Of a stretch of DNA of 64,000 nucleotides, positions 1 to 8,491 are shown piece by piece. Every line of letters begins with the position of its first letter. The first letter of the stretch is position 1. The translations under genes were made by a program, and so were the position numbers. Origin of the DNA: Photobacterium aquae (GTDB lineage Bacteria > Pseudomonadota > Gammaproteobacteria > Enterobacterales > Vibrionaceae); contig NZ_LDOT01000002.1 in assembly GCF_001029445.1 (NCBI RefSeq), positions 496,001 to 560,000 of the forward strand. Reading direction: 5' to 3'. The notes under the pieces were generated by a model. It was not told where the DNA came from. It searched no databases and worked only from the letters and a program-made list of their open reading frames with translations.

Positions 1-1628
1 CCCACATTGGTCTTTGGCAGTTCCTCGCGGAACTCGATAATTTTAGGCACCTTGTAGCCTGTCAGGTGTTCGCGGCAGTGCTCCAGCAAGTCCTCACGAG
101 TCAAGCTGATATCGCGTTTAACCACACAAATCTTCACAATTTCGCCAGACACTTCATGCGGCTCACCAATCGCGGCCACTTCCAGTACCTTGTCGTGCAA
201 CGCAACCACATCTTCGATCTCGTTCGGGTACACATTGAAGCCCGACACCAAGATCATGTCCTTCTTGCGATCGACGATATGCAAGAAGCCCTCGTCGTCA
301 AAGCGGACAATATCACCCGTCGACAACCAGCCTTCGTCATTCAGGACTTCCTTGGTTGCCTCCGGACGCTGCCAGTAACCACGCATCACTTGAGGGCCAC
401 GAACCTGTAGTTCGCCAGTCTGGTCATTGCCTAGGACGTTGCCTTCATCATCAACCATACGAACTTCGGTCGATGGAACTGGCAAGCCAATAGAGCCATT
501 ATAGTCAACCAAGTCGTAAGGGTAAGCGGCCACCAGCGGCGAACACTCGGTCAAGCCGTAGCCTTCCAGCAGGTAGTTACCGGTGATCTGCTTCCATTTT
601 TCGGCCACGGCACGCTGTACCGCCATGCCACCGCCAACAGAAAGGCGGAGATTGCTAAAATCAATCTCGTGGAAATCCTCGTTGTTCACCAAGGCATTGA
701 ACAGGGTATTAACCCCTGTGATCGCGGTGAATGGGTAACGCTGAAGTTCTTTGACAAACGTCGGGATATCGCGCGGGTTGGTGATCAGCAGGTTGCGACC
801 GCCCATTTCGATAAACAACAGGCAGTTTACGGTCAAGGCAAAGACATGATATAGCGGCAATGCCGTTACGATCATTTCACGCCCCTCGGTCAGCACAGGG
901 CCATAAGCCCCTTTGGCCTGCATCAAGTTAGCCAGCATGTTGCGATGGCTAAGAACGGCACCTTTGGCTACACCGGTTGTTCCGCCCGTATACTGCAAGA
1001 ACGCCATGTCATCGCCAGACATGAACGGTTTCACATACTGCATGCGACGGCCCTTGCGCAGTGCCATTCGCAATGAGGTGGCATGCGGAAGATTGTATTT
1101 CGGCACCATCTTCTTGATGTATTTCACCACGAAGTTCACCAAAGTGCCCTTCGGACGAGACAGCTGATCGCCCAGACTGGTCAGAACAACGTGCTCGACG
1201 CCGGTGTTCTTAACAACAGTTTCAAGGGTATGGGCAAAGTTAGAGACAATCACAATCGCTTTGGCGCCGGAGTCATTCAACTGATGCTCAAGCTCGCGCG
1301 GCGTGTACAGCGGATTGACGTTAACCACCACACAGCCAGCACGCAAAATACCAAACAGCGCAATCGGATATTGCAACAAATTCGGCATCATCACGGCAAC
1401 ACGGTCGCCCTTTTGCAGATTCAGCTCATTTTGCAGGTAGGCGGCGAATGCACGGCTACGCTCTTCCAGCTTACGGAAGGTCATTACCTGACCCATATTG
1501 ATGAACGCCGTTTGGTCGGCATACTTCTGAACAGACTGCTCAAACATTTCAACCAAAGACGGATAGAGATCCGGGTTGATCTCAGCCGGTACATCTTCCG
1601 GATAGCGGTTAAGCCAAACCTTATCCAC
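1..1628 (-). CDS. fadD: Long-chain fatty acid-CoA ligase FadD (3' end outside window)
   Basis: Activates imported long-chain fatty acids to acyl-CoA with ATP, at the inner membrane, feeding beta-oxidation. The translation shows the adenylate-forming family signatures: the P-loop-like stretch [12 protein letters not shown] near residue 210, the YGLTECSP motif and the STGDI motif with the RKKD that follows it. The N-terminus [10 protein letters not shown] matches vibrio FadD. The start is GTG at 1628 with a GGAG ribosome site about 8 bases upstream; I see no better ATG. About 542 codons are present, so some 20 C-terminal residues lie beyond base 1. It follows a hydrolase gene on the same strand after about 96 bases. 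I could not find a convincing FadR box in that gap. Confidence 0.96.
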   Translation of the reverse strand, partial: MDKVWLNRYPEDVPAEINPDLYPSLVEMFEQSVQKYADQTAFINMGQVMTFRKLEERSRAFAAYLQNELNLQKGDRVAVMMPNLLQYPIALFGILRAGCVVVNVNPLYTPRELEHQLNDSGAKAIVIVSNFAHTLETVVKNTGVEHVVLTSLGDQLSRPKGTLVNFVVKYIKKMVPKYNLPHATSLRMALRKGRRMQYVKPFMSGDDMAFLQYTGGTTGVAKGAVLSHRNMLANLMQAKGAYGPVLTEGREMIVTALPLYHVFALTVNCLLFIEMGGRNLLITNPRDIPTFVKELQRYPFTAITGVNTLFNALVNNEDFHEIDFSNLRLSVGGGMAVQRAVAEKWKQITGNYLLEGYGLTECSPLVAAYPYDLVDYNGSIGLPVPSTEVRMVDDEGNVLGNDQTGELQVRGPQVMRGYWQRPEATKEVLNDEGWLSTGDIVRFDDEGFLHIVDRKKDMILVSGFNVYPNEIEDVVALHDKVLEVAAIGEPHEVSGEIVKICVVKRDISLTREDLLEHCREHLTGYKVPKIIEFREELPKTNV

Positions 1629-1724
1629 TTGCACTCTCCTTATATATCATGGCGCAAGGCCAATACTGCATGGCAACGGTCAGGCACAAGGACATGCCGA
1701 CAACAATTACCACACAGTCAACAA

Positions 1725-2645
1725 TTAACTTACATTCGGTTCAAAAACCGAATTCTTCATATTCGAACGAAACAATATAATCTGCTCGGCCACCCGTTCA
1801 GGGCTTTCCAGATGGCAATGGTGGCCGCCCGGCACCTCATGCTGGATCAACGTCGGCCAATCCGGCAAGCGGCCAGACTGCCCCTTCAACGATGCAAAGC
1901 CACTTTGCCCAACAATAGACAAAACCGGGCATGACAGTGATAAGACATAAGCCGCTGCCTGCTCCTCTCCCATTCGATACAGAGAATCGCAACGCAGACG
2001 CGGATCATGACGCCAGAACCAACGCCCCCCATCATTGTATGTACCCCGTTCAACCAACGGCCGCACTTGCTCCGGTGACAGGCCATTGATCTGACAACGC
2101 AACCGCACAGCCAGCTCAAGGTCGGGCATGGTTCGAGGGAGTCTTGCTTGCCGAAGGCGAAAGCGCTGTCGGCTCTCGATCCCCTGCCTTAACCTCAATA
2201 CCGCATTCTGTGGTGATTCAGATAACGGAGCCAATCCTTCAAGCAGCACAGCCCCATCCACCCGCTCAGGAAACGCCGCAGCATAGCAAACTGAGACCAA
2301 TGCGCCCAATGAATGCCCGAGCAATACCACACGGTTGCTCGGCAGCGCGTCAACAACCAGTGCCAGATCATCGATATAGTCAACAAAATGGTAATAGTTG
2401 TCCGAGCTCCGGTGCGAGGACAAACCATGCCCAGGCCAATCCAGTGCTACAAGGTAGTAGTCATCAACCAGTAACGGAAAGAGCGGAGTAAAACTGGCGG
2501 CATTATCCTGCCAGCCATGCAGCAGCAAAAGAACCGGTTTATCGAGCCCTCGTGGGGCCCCGCCGCCATCAGTCAGCCAGCTTGGGGGAAATGAGCACAA
2601 CCCATGTAGGGATGCTCCCGCCAATCCTAGCGTGAACGGTGACAT
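1725..2645 (-). CDS. Alpha/beta-fold hydrolase
   Basis: Predicted serine hydrolase of 306 residues; substrate unknown. It has the oxyanion-loop HGW about 50 residues in, the nucleophile elbow GHSLG (Ser near residue 113) and a late GGHHCHLESPE segment that supplies the catalytic His. ATG at 2645 has GGAGG five bases upstream and is the clear start; the frame could be extended to a TTG at 2663, but that lacks a ribosome site. The gene begins 14 bases after the slp stop, so the two are probably co-transcribed, and fadD follows. The neighbourhood of fadD makes an ester or acyl substrate plausible, but this is inference. Confidence 0.85.
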   Translation of the reverse strand: MSPFTLGLAGASLHGLCSFPPSWLTDGGGAPRGLDKPVLLLLHGWQDNAASFTPLFPLLVDDYYLVALDWPGHGLSSHRSSDNYYHFVDYIDDLALVVDALPSNRVVLLGHSLGALVSVCYAAAFPERVDGAVLLEGLAPLSESPQNAVLRLRQGIESRQRFRLRQARLPRTMPDLELAVRLRCQINGLSPEQVRPLVERGTYNDGGRWFWRHDPRLRCDSLYRMGEEQAAAYVLSLSCPVLSIVGQSGFASLKGQSGRLPDWPTLIQHEVPGGHHCHLESPERVAEQIILFRSNMKNSVFEPNVS

Positions 2646-2659
2646 TGTGCCTCCGTTAC

Positions 2660-3214
2660 TCAAGGCGTGACCCGCTCGCGTACTTCACCTCGGGAATAAC
2701 CGCCATACCAGGTATTTTGGCGACAGTGAACCCCAAAGCAAGGCGGGAAACGGTCAAAATCATCAATCCATATTTCCTGCTTCACAGTCCACAGCTTAGT
2801 GCCTGTGGCAGAGACGACCGGATAGGTATAGTCGTACTCCCCGACTTTCCCTTGCTCCTTACCCTGCACTTTACCGGCAACCGTGATCAGCCTGCCGGGC
2901 TGGTACTCCATCGGCTCAAGAAAGCCATCGACATAGGCTACAAACCTCGACTGAGGCTTGCTTTTTATCTTAGGGCGAGCATCACTGCCAATCGGTACGG
3001 CAACGATTTCAAGCCGTGTTTGACTCTGACCGTTACTGATAGCCGCAATAATACCGCCAAGGCGTACATCCTGGCCGGCAGATTGTTGAATCTGGCCTTC
3101 AAGGTCACGAATATCACTGATTGGGGCCGGTGATTCTGTTACCAGCGCCTCTGGGATCGAGGCGCAGCCTACCATAAACGTACTAACCAGCCCAACAATA
3201 AGCTTTCTAAACAT
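2660..3214 (-). CDS. Slp-family outer-membrane lipoprotein
   Basis: A 184-residue lipoprotein. The N-terminus MFRKLIVGLVSTFMVGC is a type II signal peptide ending in a lipobox (VGC), so the mature protein starts at Cys17. The next residues are Ala-Ser with no Asp at +2, consistent with transport to the outer membrane. The body (VRLGGIIAAI, a GRLITVAGKV segment, YTYPVV) matches the Slp (starvation/stationary lipoprotein) family; its molecular role is not known. ATG at 3214 is preceded by GGAG and fits the signal peptide; an upstream TTG/ATG extension would bury it. It lies directly upstream of the hydrolase gene. Confidence 0.85.
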   Translation of the reverse strand: MFRKLIVGLVSTFMVGCASIPEALVTESPAPISDIRDLEGQIQQSAGQDVRLGGIIAAISNGQSQTRLEIVAVPIGSDARPKIKSKPQSRFVAYVDGFLEPMEYQPGRLITVAGKVQGKEQGKVGEYDYTYPVVSATGTKLWTVKQEIWIDDFDRFPPCFGVHCRQNTWYGGYSRGEVRERVTP

Positions 3215-3293
3215 CCTTATCTCCTTGGTAATTGGCGAAGATCCAAGCAGCCCAGCGACTAGCAACAAATTATCGATTTATTCCCCTACCGCA

Positions 3294-3572
3294 TCAAACA
3301 TAGACATCCACCCCAACCATAGCCGAAAGCTCATCCCGCCGCTGTTGGTTCATCACCCCAAGATAAGAGGAGACGGCCTCGTGGCCTTTTCCTTGCGGCT
3401 GATCATACTGAATATGCCCGCGGGCTTCTTCAATAAGCGAGGGATCCCTCACTGTCTGGGCGACAGCACGGGCGACCTCTGTCGGTTGGCTGGGCGTTTG
3501 CGACGACGACACCGGCTTCGAGCGCGGTGATGACTGCGGAAGAGTAACGGGGAGGCGATGAATCGAGACCAT
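3294..3572 (-). CDS. Small conserved hypothetical protein downstream of tsaB
   Basis: A 92-residue soluble protein beginning MVSIHRLP. The first 40 residues are Pro/Ser/Thr/Gln-rich and look disordered; the second half (VARAVAQTVRD, then IQYDQPQGKGHEAVSSYLG, ending in LSAMVGVDVYV) looks like a small helical domain. Vibrio genomes carry a similar short protein here, sometimes labelled ParA-like, but I see no Walker motif, so that label is not supported. ATG at 3572 starts the conserved MVSIH; a longer reading from 3599 is possible. It lies between tsaB and slp on the same strand. Function unknown. Confidence 0.7.
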   Translation of the reverse strand: MVSIHRLPVTLPQSSPRSKPVSSSQTPSQPTEVARAVAQTVRDPSLIEEARGHIQYDQPQGKGHEAVSSYLGVMNQQRRDELSAMVGVDVYV

Positions 3573-3638
3573 ATGAAATTCCAGTGTCAAATGGACCAAT
3601 GCCGCCTCAGCGGGGCTGGGCCGGCGACTCGTATGGCA

Positions 3639-3665
3639 AACGGCATCATAAGATGCCGTTTTCTT
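3639..3665. terminator. Hairpin after tsaB
   Basis: Stem AACGGCATC / GATGCCGTT (3639-3647 with 3652-3660) closes a 4-base loop. The T-rich tail is on the plus side (TTCTT); on the minus strand, where tsaB runs, only a short TTTG follows. It probably ends or attenuates yoaA-tsaB transcription. Confidence 0.5.
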
Positions 3666-3707
3666 GCCTGACTATATATGACAGGTACCTAACCGAGATA
3701 AAGGGAA

Positions 3708-4409
3708 TTACTCACGTCCCGGCAGCTTTTTCCATGTTACGGTATCGCGCAGGTAAACCGGGCTTGCAAGTTCGGCCGCAACAGTTTCTCCACGCGCCAG
3801 TGCATATTTAGCCAAGTGTACCATATCCGCAGAATCTGGATACAGAACAGTACCTTGCTCCATTTTTGCAGGAATACTCGCTAATGCCTCGGCATAACTT
3901 TCCCAGCCCGTACCGGCACAGGTCCAAATACCCTCTGCCGCACCAAGCTGCTCGGCCAATGTGGCAGGCTTGATCACCTGCTCGGCACCGATAACCTGCC
4001 AATCACCGTCTGCCTGACGAAGGTATTGCCCCCAGTAGATTTCATCCATCCGCGCATCAATGGCGGTGAATACCTGTTCTGACTGATGGATCCGATACGT
4101 ACCTTGGGCCATTGCCGCCAAGGTTGAAATGCCCAGCATTGGCAGATCGGCACCAAATGCCAAGCCCTGCGCAATACCAATTCCAATACGCACCCCGGTA
4201 AAGCTACCAGGGCCACGGCCAAACGCCAGAGCATCCAGCTGACTCAGGGTCAAACCGCCCTCGGCCAGAACCTCATCGACCATTGGTAGGATCTTGGTGG
4301 TATGCTCGCGCGGTGCATATTCGCAACGAGAAATCACATCATCGCCCACAAGCAGGGCAACGGAACAATTTTCAGTAGCAGTATCAACTGCAAGGATTTT
4401 GTTGCTCAT
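3708..4409 (-). CDS. tsaB: tRNA threonylcarbamoyladenosine biosynthesis protein TsaB
   Basis: Partner of TsaD and TsaE in making t6A37 of ANN-decoding tRNAs. The protein has 233 residues with the ASKHA-fold start [30 protein letters not shown] and the family signature [13 protein letters not shown] near residues 65-77. It is a TsaD paralogue without the catalytic metal site. The yoaA stop codon TGA (4412-4410) directly abuts this ATG, so the two genes are translationally linked. The pairing of yoaA and tsaB (yeaZ) is the usual one in enteric and vibrio genomes. Confidence 0.96.
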   Translation of the reverse strand: MSNKILAVDTATENCSVALLVGDDVISRCEYAPREHTTKILPMVDEVLAEGGLTLSQLDALAFGRGPGSFTGVRIGIGIAQGLAFGADLPMLGISTLAAMAQGTYRIHQSEQVFTAIDARMDEIYWGQYLRQADGDWQVIGAEQVIKPATLAEQLGAAEGIWTCAGTGWESYAEALASIPAKMEQGTVLYPDSADMVHLAKYALARGETVAAELASPVYLRDTVTWKKLPGRE

Positions 4410-6371
4410 TCAAGCCTCAGTGTGCTGTTCCTCAGTGTCCTCGGGCTCTTGTTGGCCATTCACTGAAGATAGAAACTGCCCGACACGCCCCACGTCACGA
4501 GTACGGGGGATCGCTGGCAGGCTTTGTAAAAACACCGACCCGTACGGGCGGGTGACTAAACGGTTGTCGCAGATCACTAATGCCCCTTTATCCTGCGTAT
4601 CGCGGATCAATCGGCCAACCCCCTGTTTGAGGGTGATCACCGCGTCAGGGATCTGGACCTGCGAGAAGGGATCACCACCACGCAGGCGGCAATCTTCTAT
4701 TCGTGCTTTCAGCAGCGGGTCATCCGGTGCTGTAAACGGTAATTTATCAATGATAACACAGCTTAGGGCCTGTCCTCTAACATCGACCCCCTCCCAGAAC
4801 GCACCGGTCGCAATAAGCAGCGCATCCCCTAAGGCCAGGTATTCTTCCAGAAGTTTCTGCTTGGTCGTTTCGCCCTGGGCCAGCACCGGCAACGCCAATG
4901 CCGCCCGGAACCCTTCTGCCAGCTCACGTACCATCTGGTGCGAAGTACACAAAAAGAAACAGCGCCCGTTGTTAGCCGTGATCACCGGAGCCAGCAATGC
5001 CACCAGCCGGTCAGCTATCCCAAAGCTATTGGGTTCAGGAAGAAAACGGGGGACGCAGAGCAATGCCTGCTGCTGGTAATCGAACGGGCTGTCCAACGAA
5101 AACTGTCGTTTGGGCGCCAACCCAAGACGCTCGCTAAAATGGCTGAAGTCATCATTGACCGCCAGCGTCGCCGAGGTAAAGATCCATGCCCCGCCCTGCT
5201 CGCTGATCTGCTCGTGAAATTTATCGGCAACTGACAGCGGCGTAATATGTAAGCTGAAATGGCGCGGCGTGCATTCGTACCAATAGGAATACCCGGTAAT
5301 GGTGGTATCACACACCCGCTCGAGCCTCGCCTTGAGCAGGGTCGCCCGCTCGAAGGCCGCATCCAGCAACTGGCTACGACCCAGCGCCAACTTGAGCACC
5401 TCATGGGTCAGCTCTAAGGCATCTTTCAGGCGGGTGATCTCGCGCTGGATGGCCGGGCTATTAACCACCTCGCGCCAATTGCCGCGGAACCCCGGCTCGC
5501 CAAGCACAATACGCAGATCCGACGCCGACTGGTGCAACCGCTCGGCCGTCTTTTGCAGCTGGCGCATATCCTTGGCTTCCGTCCGGTAGCCAATCTCAAT
5601 ATCCTTGGCCAGATCCTGGAGCTGGCGACTCGACAAACTCTGGCCAAAATACTGGCTGGCAATATCCGGCAACTGATGGGCTTCGTCAAAAATGAACACA
5701 TCGGCTTCGGGGATCAGCTCGCCAAAACCGGTCTCCTTGATGGCCAAATCGGCCAAGAACAAATGGTGGTTGACGACAACCACATCGGCTTCCATCGCCC
5801 GGCGCCGGGCCTTGACGACAAAGCAGTCCTCATAGGACGGGCATTCCCGGCCCAGGCAGTTGTCATTGTTCGAGGTGATCAACGGGATAACCGGGCTATC
5901 CTCGGCAATATCGGCGCACTCGCCCAAATCGCCCGTCTTGGTCGAAGATGACCAGCTACGCACTTGCACCATCTGGCCAAGCTGCTTGGGATCCGTATGC
6001 ACACCGTGGCTTTCGGTGATCTGGCGGCTCATCCGGTCGAGGCACAGATAGTTGCTCCGCCCCTTGAGCAAGGCGACCCGGCCACTAAAGCCCAGCGCAT
6101 CTTTCATCAAAGGGAGATCACGATGGAACAGCTGATCCTGAAGGTTCTTAGAACCGGTGGAAATGATGGTTTTCTTGCCGCTGACCAGCGCCGGCACCAA
6201 GTACGCAAAGGTTTTGCCCGTACCCGTACCGGCCTCTACGACCAACTGGCCGTCGGACTGAATAGCATCGGCGACCGCTTCGGCCATGTCTATCTGGGGC
6301 TGGCGGGCCTGAAAACCAGGAATGGCTTTGTCCAACGCACCGCCGGCGGCAAAAAACTTCGCAATCATCAT
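4410..6371 (-). CDS. yoaA: ATP-dependent DNA helicase YoaA (DinG/XPD family)
   Basis: An iron-sulfur superfamily 2 helicase; in E. coli YoaA works with the HolC (chi) subunit at stalled forks. The 653-residue protein has Walker A EAGTGTGKT at 46-54, the DEAH box at 229-232 and four cysteines (110, 172, 177, 183) placed as in the XPD-type 4Fe-4S domain. Motif VI is seen as QGVGRLIRD near residue 600. Two adjacent ATGs lie at 6371 and 6368, neither with a strong ribosome site. It is first in a minus-strand group with tsaB directly behind it. Confidence 0.93.
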   Translation of the reverse strand: MMIAKFFAAGGALDKAIPGFQARQPQIDMAEAVADAIQSDGQLVVEAGTGTGKTFAYLVPALVSGKKTIISTGSKNLQDQLFHRDLPLMKDALGFSGRVALLKGRSNYLCLDRMSRQITESHGVHTDPKQLGQMVQVRSWSSSTKTGDLGECADIAEDSPVIPLITSNNDNCLGRECPSYEDCFVVKARRRAMEADVVVVNHHLFLADLAIKETGFGELIPEADVFIFDEAHQLPDIASQYFGQSLSSRQLQDLAKDIEIGYRTEAKDMRQLQKTAERLHQSASDLRIVLGEPGFRGNWREVVNSPAIQREITRLKDALELTHEVLKLALGRSQLLDAAFERATLLKARLERVCDTTITGYSYWYECTPRHFSLHITPLSVADKFHEQISEQGGAWIFTSATLAVNDDFSHFSERLGLAPKRQFSLDSPFDYQQQALLCVPRFLPEPNSFGIADRLVALLAPVITANNGRCFFLCTSHQMVRELAEGFRAALALPVLAQGETTKQKLLEEYLALGDALLIATGAFWEGVDVRGQALSCVIIDKLPFTAPDDPLLKARIEDCRLRGGDPFSQVQIPDAVITLKQGVGRLIRDTQDKGALVICDNRLVTRPYGSVFLQSLPAIPRTRDVGRVGQFLSSVNGQQEPEDTEEQHTEA

Positions 6372-6578
6372 TCTAAGACTATGGGGTTATCGAACCGCTC
6401 ATTATGCCAATATTCCATCAGGGCGACCATGTTTAATTGCCAGTCCCCCTGAAGGGCATTTAGGCTTTGACCCCGCTTCCAATCCGCGGTAAATAACTAG
6501 TTCCCCCCGATGCGCCGACGATGGACACACTCGCTCGGATCAGTAACGGTAACGATATACGTTCAAGGAAGATCATTT

Positions 6579-7412
6579 ATGGAAAAGAAAACCCTGTTGA
6601 CAGATTGCCCGGATGCGATGGGACTGATCAGCAAAATCACCAACATTTGCTACAAGCACCAGCTCAACATCATCCACAACCGCGAATTTGTCGACAATAC
6701 CTACAATCGGTTCTTCATGCGTACCGAACTTGAAGGGTATTTCAATGACAAGACCTTCCTGCTGGATCTCGACCACGCCCTGCCAACAGGCAGTCGACGC
6801 CACCTGATCGGCCCTGAACGCAAGCGGGTTGTTATCATGGTCACCAAGGAAGCCCATTGCCTCGGCGATATTCTTGTCAAGGTTCTCGACGGCACCCTTA
6901 ACATCGATATTGCCGCCATTGTCGGAAACTACGATGACCTGTCCGATCTTTCAGAGAAGTTTGGCGTTCCCTACCACTTCGTCAGCCACGATGGCCTCAC
7001 CCGCGAGGAACACGAAGAAGCCCTGCTAGCAGTCATTGAGCCCTACCAGCCCCACTACGTGGTTCTGGCAAAGTACATGCGGATTCTGTCGCCATCTTTT
7101 GTCAGCAAGTTCCCCAATAAAATCATCAATATCCACCATAGCTTCCTCCCTGCTTTCATCGGTGCCAAACCATACCAGCAAGCCTACGAGCGCGGGGTGA
7201 AAATCATTGGGGCAACCGCCCACTTCGTCACCAACGATCTCGACGAAGGACCGATCATTACTCAGAATGTCATCCCGGTTGATCACAACTTCAATGCCGC
7301 AGACATGGCCAAGGCCGGGCGAGATGTCGAAAAATCTGTCCTCAGCAAGGCGCTAGGACTGGTCACCGACGACAAAGTCTTTGTCTACGCCAACCGGACT
7401 GTAGTGCTGTAA
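6579..7412 (+). CDS. purU: Formyltetrahydrofolate deformylase PurU
   Basis: Hydrolyses 10-formyl-THF to THF and formate, balancing the one-carbon pool and supplying formate to PurT. The protein has 277 residues: an N-terminal ACT domain (1-80; TDCPDAMGLISKITNIC) and a formyltransferase-fold domain (85-277) with the catalytic region HHSFLPAF near 185 and the DEGPII motif near 224. ATG at 6579 has AAGGAAG about 8 bases upstream. A longer open frame to 6510 lacks a ribosome site and homology. It is convergent with yecM. Confidence 0.96.
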   Translation: MEKKTLLTDCPDAMGLISKITNICYKHQLNIIHNREFVDNTYNRFFMRTELEGYFNDKTFLLDLDHALPTGSRRHLIGPERKRVVIMVTKEAHCLGDILVKVLDGTLNIDIAAIVGNYDDLSDLSEKFGVPYHFVSHDGLTREEHEEALLAVIEPYQPHYVVLAKYMRILSPSFVSKFPNKIINIHHSFLPAFIGAKPYQQAYERGVKIIGATAHFVTNDLDEGPIITQNVIPVDHNFNAADMAKAGRDVEKSVLSKALGLVTDDKVFVYANRTVVL

Positions 7413-7445
7413 GCAGATAGATAGACAGAAGGAAACAGCAGGTAT

Positions 7446-7481
7446 TCATGCTCGTCCCAGCCAGCGGCGGGACAAGCATGA
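7446..7481. terminator. Hairpin between convergent purU and yecM
   Basis: TCATGCT-c-GTCCC (7446-7458) pairs with GGGAC-a-AGCATGA (7469-7481): 12 pairs with one mismatch around a 10-base loop. It has no U-tract on either side, so if it terminates it is not a classical intrinsic terminator. Confidence 0.45.
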
Positions 7482-7491
7482 TCGAAAGAGA

Positions 7492-8082
7492 TTATTCGGC
7501 TTCGCTCGCAATCACGTCCTTGAGCGAGCAAGGGTGGAGCTTGATACAAACACCATCGTGCTTGAATGCAAATGTCGGGTTGGCCAACCGCTCTTTTTCA
7601 CCCGCCGGACTGCTTGCCTTTATTTTAACGTTCAGAGCATACAATTCGTTCCAACACTGTGCCAACGACGGAAAAGTCTCTTCCAAATCTACCTTGAGCC
7701 CATCTGTCGTGGCTGCCGTCGATGGCACGACAAACTCCAGATGTTCCCAGCCTTCTGAGGGATATTGCTTGCTTCCCGGATAAGGCAATTCCAGAGCTTC
7801 GACTTGCCAAGACCCAACTTGCAATGGCTCGCGCAGGCCAATCACCACTATCGGTCGGCCGTTGATTTCGGTGTTCGACCACTCTTCGCCATAGGCCAAC
7901 CAAGCCTTGTGAAGCCGCTCAGCACAGTCCCAGTCATTGACCCTCAAGGCAATGTGGTCGGCCTGATAGTCATCCAGTGTCAGCCCAAGTTTTTCAGCTA
8001 AAGCCTCAATTCTCGCCGCAAAATCCGGCAATGCATCTATCATCTGCTCAGGAAGCAACCCTTTTTCTTCGAGCTTCTGCAT
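7492..8082 (-). CDS. yecM: YecM family VOC-fold protein
   Basis: A 196-residue protein of the YecM family, whose fold resembles vicinal-oxygen-chelate (glyoxalase-like) enzymes with putative metal ligands. Recognisable family stretches are DHIALRVND near residue 42, GRPIVVIGLREPL near 75, ELPYPGSKQYPSEGWEHLEFV near 98 and the end HDGVCIKLHP. Activity is not known. It sits beside argS, divergently, as yecM does in E. coli, which supports the assignment. Confidence 0.9.
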   Translation of the reverse strand: MQKLEEKGLLPEQMIDALPDFAARIEALAEKLGLTLDDYQADHIALRVNDWDCAERLHKAWLAYGEEWSNTEINGRPIVVIGLREPLQVGSWQVEALELPYPGSKQYPSEGWEHLEFVVPSTAATTDGLKVDLEETFPSLAQCWNELYALNVKIKASSPAGEKERLANPTFAFKHDGVCIKLHPCSLKDVIASEAE

Positions 8083-8124
8083 GTATTTTCTCCAGTTTTT
8101 ACTGCCTAGCGGTTGAACGCATAA

Positions 8125-8133
8125 TTATCCACA
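8125..8133 (+). promoter_or_regulatory. Consensus DnaA box
   Basis: TTATCCACA, an exact match to the strong DnaA box. It is isolated (no cluster of boxes nearby), about 43 bases upstream of the yecM start, so it is more likely a regulatory or chance site than an origin. Confidence 0.35.
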
Positions 8134-8292
8134 GTTTAACTATTTGTGACAGCCCTTATTGATGGTGGCAAAGGCCTTGTACTCTCTTGGATTGTGCATA
8201 TTTTTCGAGCTACGATACTTATTTAAAAAAAAACGCAATCTATCGCCTTTACACCTTGCCAAATGCCCTAAGTTTGTGGGTATTATTAGGGC

Positions 8293-8436
8293 AATACACG
8301 TTATGTATTCAAGATGTTTTCTCTCCAAATGGGGAGATTAACCCGTCAAAAATACTCACGTTCCTATCTTTTCCCGAAACTATCTCTACTTTCGGGGGGA
8401 CGTGACTATTGTTGATGGCAAAGACTTTTGAATACA
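8293..8436 (+). promoter_or_regulatory. Possible alternative-pairing leader of argS
   Basis: TGTATT at 8304-8309 can pair with AATACA at 8293-8298 (local hairpin, 5-base loop) or, extended to TGTATTCAA (8304-8312), with TTGAATACA at 8428-8436. The second pairing would enclose the hairpin TCTCC/GGAGA (8322-8337) and a nested hairpin in which TCACGTTCC (8356-8364) faces GGGACGTGA (8397-8405) and CCCGAAA (8373-8379) faces TTTCGGG (8390-8396). It ends 55 bases before the argS start. The pairings are seen in the sequence; a regulatory role is inference. Confidence 0.4.
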
Positions 8437-8491
8437 CAGCGATTGTGGCCTCGCCATTTACCGGCGTATCAATGATTTGAAGGATAAGCGT

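Larger units (their letters stand above)
8083..8491. other. Divergent yecM/argS intergenic region with structured leader
   Basis: 409 bases without a credible gene; short open frames here lack ribosome sites. It holds a perfect DnaA box (8125-8133), a run of A (8225-8233), the hairpin TCTCC-N6-GGAGA (8322-8337), a larger two-part hairpin (8356-8405) and long-range complementarity 8304-8312 with 8428-8436. The half next to argS looks like a folded 5' leader; promoters for both genes must lie here, but I could not assign them with confidence. Confidence 0.6.

Noticed and set aside
1083..1934. 283-codon open frame on the plus strand over fadD and the hydrolase
   Set aside because: Antisense to fadD, whose translation matches a known family along its length; the antisense product has no recognisable domain or ribosome site.
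3964..5079. Plus-strand open frames over tsaB/yoaA, up to 261 codons
   Set aside because: Shadows of the two real minus-strand genes; low-complexity Arg/Ser-rich products.
8159..8405. Short frames (60-72 codons) upstream of argS
   Set aside because: No ribosome sites and they cross the proposed folded leader; a leader peptide cannot be excluded but nothing supports one.
8083..8491. Replication origin near the DnaA box
   Set aside because: Only one box, no GATC cluster or 13-mer array, and no dnaA/gidA-type neighbours.
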